Below are positions 52,601-63,223 of a DNA stretch of 64,000 bases, one piece after another. Made by a program: the position numbers and the translations under genes. The stretch covers positions 123,787,030-123,851,029 of the forward strand of contig CP136067.1 of assembly GCA_032622095.1 (NCBI GenBank), in the 5' to 3' direction. Under the pieces are notes generated by a model, which ran no database searches, was not told the DNA's origin, and saw only the letters and a list, made by a program, of their open reading frames with translations. Every line of letters starts with the position of its first letter. Position 1 is the first letter of the stretch. This stretch comes from Siphonodentalium dalli. Taxonomy: Eukaryota > Mollusca > Scaphopoda > Gadilida > Siphonodentaliidae.

Positions 52601-55600
52601 GCATCCCTATATGACTAATATATAGTTGACTTAATAGGGTTTTACTGCACGGGCTCCAATTTGGGGTTCACCATGTTAAGGGCCCATCATAGAGAATTGG
52701 TAGGAGTCTAAATATCTGGATTCTTGGGATATAATATGAACGTTGGGACATATATGAATCGTCCTGCATCCGTACATGACTAATATATAGTTGACTTATG
52801 GTTTCACCGCACGGGCTCCAATTTGGGGTTCACCATGTTAAGGGCCCATCATAGAGAATTGGTAGGAGTCTAAATATCTGGATTCTTGCGATATAATATG
52901 AACGTTGGGACATATATGAATCGTCCTGCATCCCTATATGATTAATATATAGTTGACTTAGGGTTTCACCGCACGGGCTCCAATTTGGGGTTCACCATGT
53001 TAAGGGCCCATCATATAGAATGGGTAGGAGTCTAAATATCTGGATTCTTGCGATATAATATGAACGTTGGGACATATATGAATCGTCCTGCATCCGTACA
53101 TGACTAATATATAGTTGACTTAGGGTTTCACCGCACGGGCTCAAATTTGGGGTTCACCATGTTAAGGGCCCATCATAGAGAATTGGTAGGAGTCTAAATA
53201 TCTGGATTCTTGGGATATCATATGAACGTTGGGACATATATGAATCGTCCTGCATCCCTATATGACTAATATATAGTTGACTTAGGGTTTTACCGCACGG
53301 GCTCCAATTTGGGGTTCACCATGTTAAGGGCCCATCATAGAGAATTGGTAGGAGTCTAAATATCTGGATTCTTGCGATATAATATGAACGTTGGGACATA
53401 TATGAATCGTCCTGCATCCCTATATGACTAATATATAGTTGACTTAGGGTTTCACCGCACGGGCTCCAATTTGGGGTTCACCATGTTAAGGGCCCATCAT
53501 AGAGAATTGGTAGGAGTCTAAATATCTGGATTCTTGCGATATAATATGAACGTTGGGACATATATGAATCGTCCTGCATCCGTATATGACTAATATATAG
53601 TTGACTTAGGGTTTCACCGCACGGGCTCCAATGTGGGGTTCACAATGTTAAGGGCCCATCATAGAGAATTGGTAGGAGTCTAAATATCTGGATTCTTGGG
53701 ATATAATATGAACGTTGGGACATATATGAATCGTCCTGCATCCGTACATGACTAATATATAGTTGACTTAGGGTTTCACCGCACGGGCTCCAATTTGGGG
53801 TTACCATGTTAAGGGCCCATCATAGAGAATTGGTAGGAGTCTAAATATCTGGATTCTTGCGATATAATATGAACGTTGGGACATATATGAATCGTCCTGC
53901 ATCCCTATATGACTAATATATAGTTGACTTAGGGTTTCACCGCACGGGCTCCAATTTGGGGTTCACCATGTTAAGGGCCCATCATAGAGAATTGGTAGGA
54001 GTCTAAATATCTGGATTCTTGCGATATAATATGAACGTTGGGACATATATGAATCGTCCTGCATCCCTATATGACTAATATATAGTTGACTTAGGGTTTC
54101 ACCGCACGGGCTCCAATTTGGGGTTCACCATGTTAAGGGCCCATCATAGAGAATTGGTAGGAGTCTAAATATCTGGATTCTTGGGATATAATATGAACGT
54201 TGGGACATATATGAATCGTCCTGCATCCGTACATGACTAATATATAGTTGACTTAGGGTTTCACCGCACGGGCTCCAATTTGGGGTTACCATGTTAAGGG
54301 CCCATCATAGAGAATTGGTAGGAGTCTAAATATCTGGATTCTTGCGATATAATATGAACGTTGGGACATATATGAATCGTCCTGCATCCCTATATGACTA
54401 ATATATAGTTGACTTAGGGTTTCACCGCACGGGCTCCAATTTGGGGTTCACCATGTTAAGGGCCCATCATAGAGAATTGGTAGGAGTCTAAATATCTGGA
54501 TTCTTGCGATATAATATGAACGTTGGGACATATATGAATCGTCCTGCATCCCTATATGACTAATATATAGTTGACTTAGGGTTTCACCGCACAGGCTCCA
54601 ATTTGGGGTTCACCATGTTAAGGGCCCATCATATAGAATGGGTAGGAGTCTAAATATCTGGATTCTTGCGATACAATATGAACGTTGGGACATATATGAA
54701 TCGTCCTGCATCCGTACATGACTAATATATAGTTGACTTAGGGTTTCACCGCACGGGCTCCAATTTGGGGTTCACCATGTTAAGGGCCCATCATAGAGAA
54801 TTGGTAGGAGTCTAAATATCTGGATTCTTGGGATATAATATGAACGTTGGGACATATATGAATCGTCCTGCGTCCGTACATGACTAATATATAGTTGACT
54901 TAGGGTTTCTCCGCACGGGCTCGAATTTGGGGTTTACCATGTTAAGGGCCCAGCATAGAGAATTGGTAGGAGTCTAAATATCTGGATTCTTGCGATATAA
55001 TATGAACGTTGGGACATATATGAATCGTCCTGCATCCGTACATGAATAATATATAGTTGACTTAGGGTTTCACCGCACGGGCTCCAATTTGGGGTTCACC
55101 ATGTTAAGGGCCCATCATAGAGAATTGGTAGGAGTCTAAATATCTGGATTCTTGCGATATAATATGAACGTTGGGACATATATGAATCGTCCTGCATCCC
55201 TATATGATTAATATATAGTTGACTTAGGGTTTCACCGCACGGGCTCCAATTTGGGGTTCACCATGTTAAGGGCCCATCATATAGAATGGGTAGGAGTCTA
55301 AATATCTGGATTCTTGCGATATAATATGAACGTTGGGACATATATGAATCGTCCTGCATCCGTACATGACTAATATATAGTTGACTTAGGGTTTCACCGC
55401 ACGGGCTCAAATTTGGGGTTCACCATGTTAAGGGCCCATCATAGAGAATTGGTAGGAGTCTAAATATCTGGATTCTTGGGATATCATATGAACGTTGGGA
55501 CATATATGAATCGTCCTGCATCCCTATATGACTAATATATAGTTGACTTAGGGTTTCACCGCACGGGCTCCAATTTGGGGTTCACCATGTTAAGGGCCCA

Positions 55601-56455
55601 TCATATAGAATGGGTAGGAGTCTAAATATCTGGATTCTTGCGATATAATATGAACGTTGGGACATATATGAATCGTCCTGCATCCGTACATGACTAATAT
55701 ATAGTTGACTTAGGGTTTCACCGCACGGGCTCCAATTTGGGGTTCACCATGTTAAGGGCCCATCATAGAGAATTGGTAGGAGTCTAAATATCTGGATTCT
55801 TGCGATATAGTATGAACGTTGGGACATATATGAATCGTCCTGCATCCCTATATGACTAATATATAGTTGACTTAGGGTTTTACCGCACGGGCTCCAATTT
55901 GGGGTTCACCATGTTAAGGGCCCATCATAGAGAATTGGTAGGAGTCTAAATATCTGGATTCTTGCGATATAATATGAACGTTGGGACATATATGAATCGT
56001 CCTGCATCCCTATATGACTAATATATAGTTGACTTAGGGTTTCACCGCACGGGCTCCAATTTGGGGTTCACCATGTTAAGGGCCCATCATAGAGAATTGG
56101 TAGGAGTCTAAATATCTGGATTCTTGGGATATAATATGAACGTTGGGACATATATGAATCGTCCTGCATCCGTACATGACTAATATATAGTTGACTTAGG
56201 GTTTCACCGCACGGGCTCCAATTTGGGGTTCACCATGTTAAGGGCCCATCATAGAGAATTGGTACGAGTCTAAATATCTGGATTCTTGCGATATAATATG
56301 AACGTTGGGACATATATGAATCGTCCTGCATCCGTACATGACTAATATATAGTTGACTTAGGGTTTCACCGCACGGGCTCCAATTTGGGGTTCACCATGT
56401 TAAGGGCCCATCATAGAGAATTGGTAGGAGTCTAAATATCTGGATTCTTGGAATA
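49651..56455 (-). repeat. 162-bp satellite (sat2), right arm, about 42 units
   Basis: Same unit in reverse complement (GGGCCCATCATAGAGAATTG). It carries the same two-state variants as the left arm plus some restricted to this arm (CCAATGTGGGGTTCACAATG). It begins mid-unit at TATAATATGAACGTTGGG, so the turn-around point is not a perfect dyad. Confidence 0.95.
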
Positions 56456-56459
56456 TATT

Positions 56460-58150
56460 ATGAAAGATTTTTAACTGCTGTAACGCTTGTATCGCTCTGT
56501 ATCAAGGGTTACTACTGGGACGCAGATAACGATGAGAAATAAAAACGATTTTTTAACTGCTGTAACGCTTGTATCGCTCTGTATCAAGGGTTACTACTGG
56601 GACGCAGATAACGACGAGAAATAAAAACGATTTTTTAACTGCTGTAACGCTTGTATCGCTCTGTATCAAGGGTTACTACTGTGACGCAGATAACGACGAG
56701 AAATAAAAACGATTTTTTTAACTGCTGTAACGCTTGTATCGCTCTGTATCAAGGGTTACTACTGGGACGCAGATAAACACTAGAAATAAAAACGATTTTT
56801 TAACTGCTGTAACGCTTGTATCGCTCTGTATCAAGGGTTACTACTGGGACGCAGATAACGACGAGAAATAAAAACGATTTTTTAACTGCTGTAACGCTTG
56901 TATCGCTCTGTATCAAGGGTTACTACTGGGACGCAGATAACGACGAGAAAAACAAACGATTTTTTAACTGCTGTAACGCTTGTATCGCTCTGTATCAAGG
57001 GTTACTACTGGGACGCAGATAACGGCGAGAAATAAAAACGATTTTTTAACTGCTGTAACGCTTGTATCGCTCTGTATCAAGGGTTACTACTGGGACGCAG
57101 ATAACGGAGAGAAATAAAAACGATTTTTTAACTGCTGTAACGCTTGTATCGCTCTGTATCAAGGGTTACTACTGGGACGCAGGTAATCACTAGAAATAAA
57201 AACGATTTTTTAACTGCTGTAACGCTTGTATCGCTCTGTATCAAGGGTTACTACTGGGACGCAGATAATCACTAGAAATAAAAACGATTTTTTAACTGCT
57301 GTAACGCTTGTATCGCTCTGTATCAAGGGTTACTACTGGGACGCAGATAACGATGAGAAATAAAAACGATTTTTTAACTGCTGTAACGCTTGTATCGCTC
57401 TGTATCAAGGGTTACTACTGGGACGCAGATAACGACGAGAAATAAAAACGATTTTTTAACTGCTGTAACGCTTGTGTCGCTCTGTATCAATGGTTACTAC
57501 TGGGACGCAGATAACGGAGAGAAATAAAAACGATTTTTTAACTGCTGTAACGCTTGAATCGCTCTGTATCAAGGGTTACTACTGGGACGCAGATAATCAC
57601 TAGAAATAAAAACGATTTTTTAACTGCTGTAACGCTTGTATCGCTCTGTATCAAGGGTTACTACTGGGACGCAGATAATCACTAGAAATAAAAACGATTT
57701 TTTAACTGCTGTAACGCTTGTATCGCTCTGTATCAAGGGTTACTACTGGGACGCAGATAACGATGAGAAATAAAAACGATTTTTTAACTGCTGTAACGCT
57801 TGTATCGCTCTGTATCAAGGGTTACTACTGGGACGCAGATAATCACTAGAAATAAAAACGATTTTTTAACTGCTGTAACGCTTGTATCGCTCTGTATCAA
57901 GGGTTACTACTGGGACGCAGATAACGGAGAGAAATAAAAACGATTTTTAAACTGCTGTAACGCTTGTATCGCTCTGTATCAAGGGTTACTACTGGGACGC
58001 AGATAATCACTAGAAATAAAAACGATTTTTTAACTGCTGTAACGCTTGTATCGCTCTGTATCAAGGGTTACTACTGAGACGCAGATAACGATGAGAAATA
58101 AAAACATATTTTGTCAGCATCTGTAACGCTTGTCCCGCTCTGTATCAAGG
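56460..58150 (-). repeat. 82-bp satellite (sat1), right arm, about 20 units
   Basis: Reverse complement of the left sat1 (TATCGCTCTGTATCAAGGGT). Variants GATGAGAAAT, GACGAGAAAT, GGAGAGAAAT and TCACTAGAAAT are interspersed. The outermost diverged unit (GTCCCGCTCTGTATCAAGGC) mirrors that on the left. Confidence 0.95.
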
Positions 58151-58220
58151 CTTTCTACATGGGACAAAAACATACCCCCTTAACTTTTTGCTCACGTTTC
58201 TTGCCATATCTATCATATAC

Positions 58221-58600
58221 ACACGCTCGTTAATTATCAAGCTTCAACGTAAAGATAAATTAGCATTGTGTAGTAAATTTTAACTAATTATTTTCTCGCC
58301 GTCAAAGTTGAACAATGTCGATGTTGTTGGAATTGGCGGTTTGGGGCCACCGGTAGATTCCAACAGCGAAATAGCATTTCAGCTAAATGGATTCTTGGAT
58401 GAGATTCCAGACCCGCGGGGTTAATGTAAACAACTTGAGCCTATGCGTGGTGTAAATATACGAAAAATAAATCTATCGACAATAGACCTAAGAATATCAG
58501 CTGTAACAAAATTATATATCATAAATTGTAAATGATTTATTTTGGGGAAAATACACGATGCGTAATTGCCGGCAAATTGTTTACGTTCGTCAACGTATGA
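58221..58600. other. No gene recognised
   Basis: Right flank of the fold-back element. AT-rich, with no frame of note. Confidence 0.5.
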
Positions 58601-58794
58601 ATATAGAGTTATCCTCCCTGCATCGCAGTGCTAAATTCCGGCGTGTTAGCACTGCGGATCCCGAGATATGAGTTTTGAAGGTCAAGGTGACGCCGCGCGG
58701 ACAAATGGACGGGCTCATGTTCGTTCCCGGGTCGAATTACGTGTTCGTACCAAGTTTGGTCGAAATCGGTCCAGCCGTGTTCGAGTCCATCGCG

Positions 58795-58828
<34 letters not shown>

Positions 58829-58870
58829 CACACACACAGATCTTCCAAAAATATATAATAGATAAGACTA
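58601..58870. repeat. GGTCAAGGT-family repeat with (CA)n and AT tail
   Basis: TTTTGAAGGTCAAGGTGACG, TTTGGTCGAAATCGGTCCAG, a CA run at 58,796-58,824 and GATCTTCCAAAAATATATAA reproduce the family at 1.5-2.3 kb. Confidence 0.85.
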
Positions 58871-59370
58871 GCTTAAATATGCTCCCTTTGGTCCAGAGCA
58901 TTTATTTAGCGTCCGAGGGCCCTGCGTTAGTAGTCTGTGGCACCCGTGCGCGCTTCACACACATGATGGACATATCCTATTAATTTATATATAGAGATAC
59001 TATTTATTATGCTGTATATTCTCGTGCAGATATGTTCATATTGGACCTATATATATGGCATTGGTTCATATTGGACTTATTTTATTCTGGAATAAGCCCA
59101 TAGTGGACTTATACCCATTATTCCGTTGGAAAGAAGTGCCAAAAGCGACTTCAATTTAATCGCACACACCAAGTTCCATCCCTTCAAATAATGTGTCTAG
59201 ACTCCTTTAATCCCACCATTGCTACTTGACAATATACCACTACCCAACATCTAGCATTCAGCCTCATGACAGACACAGGATTCATTACTGTTAATCATCA
59301 TTACTGTATTATTGCATTTGGTGGTGCATTGTTTGATAGTGCACTCTCATGAGTGCCTTTTGTTGCCCAT
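58871..59370. other. No gene recognised
   Basis: Short repeats of CATATTGGACTTAT-like words at 59,030-59,110; otherwise featureless up to the start of duplication copy B. Confidence 0.5.
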
Positions 59371-59840
59371 TACGCTGTATCACCTGGTCAATTAACTGAC
59401 CCAGTCAATGTGAAAACACTGTAAATTATATTAGCAAACGACCAAACGTGTACTATGCATTTGATTCTCATGTTTTCTCATTAGATTTCGATTTTTGGGT
59501 AAATAACTCTTTGGCCAAATTAATTATTGTTTTGCCATTTTCGGAAAAAAATGGCCATTTGCCAATTTGACATTATTATGACAGCGTTAACCATGGGCTA
59601 CTCACAATACCATGTTGAGATATATGCGCAATTAGGTGACAGTTAGATTAAGAGGCTACACACAATACTATGTTCAGATATACGCGCATTTAGGTGACAT
59701 TTAGATTGTTAAGAGACTACACACGATACCATGTTCGGATACACCCGCATTCAGGTGACATTTAAAGTGTTATGAGGCCACAAACAATACCATGTTGAAT
59801 ACACCCGCATTCCTGTGACATTTAAAGTGTTAAGAGGAAG

Positions 59841-60044
59841 GTGGAGTTATACCAAATGCAACACACGAAAGGAAAAGGGAAAGAGAAAGGAATGAGCCTG
59901 GCTGAGTTGAGAGGTAATATGGTCATACATTCAGATTCCTCTGACAAAAAGAACCTCAAACTAGATGACCTTCGTGGGATGGATGAGCTCAGAATGAGAG
60001 TTGATAAGATACAAGAGCAATGTTTAATAGCGCCGTATGAATGA
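59841..60044 (+). CDS. Hypothetical 67-residue protein, duplication copy B
   Basis: Same frame as 37,878-38,081, with LAELRGN for LTELRGN and NMVIHSD for NMFIHSD. Start, stop and length are conserved. No known domain; the upstream 60-bp repeat ends three bases before the shared GGTGGAGTTATACC context. Confidence 0.35.
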   Translation: MELYQMQHTKGKGKEKGMSLAELRGNMVIHSDSSDKKNLKLDDLRGMDELRMRVDKIQEQCLIAPYE

Positions 60045-60116
60045 GATATAGCGGAAGTGAATGGTGCGGCAAATTATGAATCTACTGCTGGAAATGTATT
60101 TTATGGGCGACCAGAA

Positions 60117-60597
60117 AATTAGTACGCCATAATAAAGCAATTGTCTAATCTGATATCAGCATTAAACCAAGTGCTAATGTATTGAAGCCGCAAATGTCCA
60201 CACACATGTACTACTTTACAGTTTGAGTATATAAACACTAGAGCATCGTTTCTGACTAAACTTTTCAACAATCTATGCAGGTGAATTATAAATCATTTCT
60301 CGACCTGAAATTACATCAATCGAGCGCCGCTGGGTCGGCTATTGTTAGTGTAAACATATTTTTATTTCCAAAATCCAAGGTTACATAATATACAGATCAT
60401 ACAAAAATTAATATGCAAAATAGAAGATAATGTATGGAAATGAGGATCAGACAACAAGCCCGAGGGCTTATATGAAGTCTTCTCCTCTTTGGCGACATGC
60501 CCCTTCCCAACAAGTGAGAAAGGGATATCGATCAGATGGGAAAGGATTGAAATAATGTTTTAGGATAAATTGAGTCGGCTATTGTTGTTGATAAAGA
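60117..60597. other. Segment unique to duplication copy B
   Basis: AT-rich sequence replacing the satellite array found at this position in copy A. A GAGTCGGCTATTGTT phrase occurs twice (about 60,333 with GGGTCGGCTATTGTTAG, and 60,570), bracketing about 240 bp. No gene. Confidence 0.5.
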
Positions 60598-61003
60598 TAA
60601 CTTACTACCAGTCTTTGAGTCGAAAGCCTTACTCAATGAAGATAACTTACTACCAGTCTATGAGTGGAAAGTCTTACTCAATAAAGATAACTTACTACCA
60701 GTCTATGAGTGGAGAGCCTTACTCAATGAAGATAACTTACTACTAGTCTATGAGTGGAAAGTCTTACTTAATGAAGAAAACTTAATACCAGTCTATGAGT
60801 GGAAAGTCTTACTCAATAAAGATAACTTACTACCAGTCTTTGAGTGGAAAGCCTTACTCAATGAAGATAACTTACTACCAGTATATGAGTGGAAAGTCTT
60901 ACTCAATGAAGATAACTAACTACCAGCCTGTGAGTGGAAAGCCTTACTCAATGAAGATAACTTACTACCAGTATATGAGTGGAAAGTCTTACTTAGTTTC
61001 ATG
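60598..61003. repeat. 45-bp minisatellite, about nine units
   Basis: GATAACTTACTACCAGTCTA then TGAGTGGAAAGTCTTACTCAATGAA repeats with a 45-bp period. The open frame across it (15-residue repeat SGKSYSMKITYYQYM) results from the period being divisible by 3. Confidence 0.95.
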
Positions 61004-61083
61004 CGGATTGGCTCAGGCGCATCGAAATGGGCTTGAACAGCTGGTCTTTACAACAGATTGAAACACCAATTTAAGCAAAGTTT

Positions 61084-61425
61084 GTGAAAGCAAAAAGGAA
61101 ATTTGAGGTTCGAAAACCGAAACTTCGCGGTTTGTTGGCAACATCGGCGGAAATAATATTCTGTGGTTTTATTCATTGTGTCGACGTAATAAATGTTTTC
61201 ATACATGTTCAGATACAGCAACAATTTGTGGCAAGGGACTGCATGTGTAGCATATTTGCGCCATTTGCTAGCAGATTAGACGGGAAAGGATTTATCACCC
61301 GGAATGTTCTCAGGCATGTCCGTCACAAAGCGGACTATTTGTTGAAAACTGTCACATTAAAGAAAATCAAACCCCTGAGCAGATTGTTTCTATTCAGAAT
61401 ATTTGTTAAAATCCGTGTGCCTTAG
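61084..61425 (+). CDS. Hypothetical protein frame conserved between duplicates, copy B
   Basis: Counterpart of 39,298-39,639, with the frame intact and a handful of replacements (KPKLRGLL for KSKLCSLL, QQQFVAR for QQPFVAR). The same splice-acceptor-like tract precedes the conserved half. No family recognised. Confidence 0.35.
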   Translation: MKAKRKFEVRKPKLRGLLATSAEIIFCGFIHCVDVINVFIHVQIQQQFVARDCMCSIFAPFASRLDGKGFITRNVLRHVRHKADYLLKTVTLKKIKPLSRLFLFRIFVKIRVP

Positions 61426-61525
61426 AACTTCAGTGACAACTCTTTTCAAGTATTCCATTGGAAGTCTTAACTTCGCATCAATGTCCCCATAGTTTAAGCA
61501 AATTATCAGAGGGAAGAAGCATAGT

Positions 61526-61801
61526 ATGGCTTTAAACTCGTTAAAGTTTATAAACTTTAAATTTGAAGCAAGTTCTCAAATGGGAGATAATTTTGAAAAT
61601 CTCTGCGATAACGTTGTTGAAGAAACAGGTCCTACTACTTTAATTAACGCATTAGATGTGGAACATGAACCAATGATGCGAGGCGGTATACCACACACGA
61701 ATGGTTGTAGTCCGAAACCGAGTGTATCGGCGGTAGATATGCATGTAAGAGATCAGGCAGATAAGGCCATTGTGCATGTGGTACCAGCGGATCATATTTA
61801 A
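61526..61801 (+). CDS. Hypothetical 91-residue protein, duplication copy B
   Basis: Counterpart of 39,740-39,985. It extends further at the C terminus (DKAIVHVVPADHI), where copy A has a small insertion and an early stop. No recognised domain. Confidence 0.35.
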   Translation: MALNSLKFINFKFEASSQMGDNFENLCDNVVEETGPTTLINALDVEHEPMMRGGIPHTNGCSPKPSVSAVDMHVRDQADKAIVHVVPADHI

Positions 61802-61850
61802 TACTCATTTCATGTGAAATATATGTGATGTATGACAGAATAATCATACA

Positions 61851-62002
61851 CAGAACGACACGGTGTGTAAATGGGTTTGTCGATACGGCACTCGTGCTGT
61901 CGCGGAATGATAGAACGAGAGGCGCTTGCACCTCGAGTTCTATCCTTCCGCGACAGCACGAGTGCCGTATCGACAAACCCATTTACCCATCGTGTCGTTC
62001 TG
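61851..62002. repeat. 152-bp palindrome with about 65-bp arms, copy B
   Basis: CAGAACGACACGGTGTGTAA...TCGATACGGCACTCGTGCTG faces its mirror CAGCACGAGTGCCGTATCGA...CGTGTCGTTCTG. The centre is AACGAGAGGCGCTTGCACCTCGAGTT-like. Pairing is nearly perfect, predicting a very stable hairpin. Confidence 0.9.
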
Positions 62003-62674
62003 TGTTTATTACACGGTTCGCGTCCTAGAATCCGTGTATCAAAAACACAGGCTTAGAAGGTTCATTTACTATTAGGCACATAGAGGGCGTGTTTTGACAT
62101 GTGTGATGATGCTTTTATTTTATAGTTCCGGTTTCATGGTTGAGGCGAACGTCATGTACGTTATTTTACGTCAACGAGATGCGTATGGAACATACGTTCC
62201 ATACCGATTTGTAAATATGGAACAGCAATAACACTGTACTTCTGGGAAGAAGCGTGTAGTAAAGCCTTTTCAGCGCAATGCAAGCACCGGCCTGATCGGC
62301 CTGATGGGAGGGGCTTAATAGCGGATCATATTTAATACTCATTTCATGTAAAATATATGTAATCCATGACATAATAACCAGCAGTTTACTGGTCCGTGTT
62401 CCTTTCTTGACTTCTATATAACCGGAAGTTCGCCTTTCGGTTACCAGTCGATTCTTCATACTGTCAGTCAGGGGAGCCGTTGTGGTGTCTGTGCACCCTT
62501 ATAAGTTATTAGATTCCACATCCACGTTTCCATAATCGGCATAGAACATAAACCATCTAACGTTTCAGTCAGCAGATGATACCACTCTCCGGTTTGTTTA
62601 TAGCTTATGTATATATTTACATATCTACATACTTCTTGAAAAAATTTTAATTAGAAACGTCAATAAAGCAGATA

Positions 62675-63055
62675 TAATTACAACCACTTTCACTTTCGCT
62701 TAAATACGTGCTTTTGATTGGTCAATGCCCTTAGATACGCTTGGTAGCGACAATCTCTATCAGTCGAGGGAAATGTCGTTTCCCGCATCACAACACGCAG
62801 TGGTACTTTAAGAAATTGGGCGACATGCACCAACGGTCACCCCACATCATGATGCCATTTCCTAAAAGCATCCATAGTTACCATACCGTGAAAATAAAAT
62901 TAACAAGTTAGACAGATCAGTGAAACTATGAAATGCGATAATTTAGTTGGGGATAAAGGAATGTTTTACATAACTATTCCACCGTTAGTATTATCATTTA
63001 TCCAACTTCGTGCCAATACTAATATGACATGGCAGTGGTCATGAGAGCATAGAAG
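62675..63055. mobile_element. About 380-bp extra segment in duplication copy B
   Basis: Absent from copy A, where GATATAAAGAGGAAATTTAGAC is continuous. Copy B reads GCAGATATAATTACAACC on one side and GGAGATATAGACTGTAAAAC on the other, so GATATA flanks it as a possible target duplication. No terminal inverted repeats obvious. Confidence 0.5.
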
Positions 63056-63223
63056 GAGATATAGACTGTAAAACGGCAAAACATTAAACTTGAGTCGCTA
63101 TTAGTTACCGACTGTCAGCTGGCCCATATGATTGACAGACGTTCCGTTGTGTCGAAACTGTTTTATCACATCATTAGCCCCTAAACCCGCGTCATACTAT
63201 TTAGTGAGACATATGTGTATTAT

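Larger units (their letters stand above)
43727..58212. mobile_element. 14.5-kb fold-back element made of nested satellites, 8-bp target duplication
   Basis: TCATATAC lies directly outside both ends (43,719-43,726 and 58,213-58,220). The outer 150 bp or so (ATATGGCAAGAAACGTGAGC, TTAAGGGGGTATGTTTTTGT...) are near-identical and inverted. Inward on each side comes an 82-bp satellite, then a 162-bp satellite, with orientation switching near 49,650. No transposase or other gene lies inside. The architecture matches Foldback/Galileo-type elements, whose long inverted repeats contain tandem repeats; an 8-bp duplication fits the hAT or P superfamilies. Family assignment is inference. Confidence 0.85.
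59371..63223 (+). repeat. Segmental duplication, copy B
   Basis: Direct copy of 37,291-40,849. It differs by fewer 60-bp units, a different insert at 60,117-61,005, a longer palindrome at 61,851-62,002, a local rearrangement at 62,215-62,395 (re-using GCGGATCATATTTAATACTC) and an extra segment at 62,675-63,055. Confidence 0.9.

Noticed and set aside
1600-58830. CRISPR-like arrays (regularly spaced repeats)
   Set aside because: All regular arrays are head-to-tail satellites without unique spacers; the DNA is animal-like and no cas gene is present.
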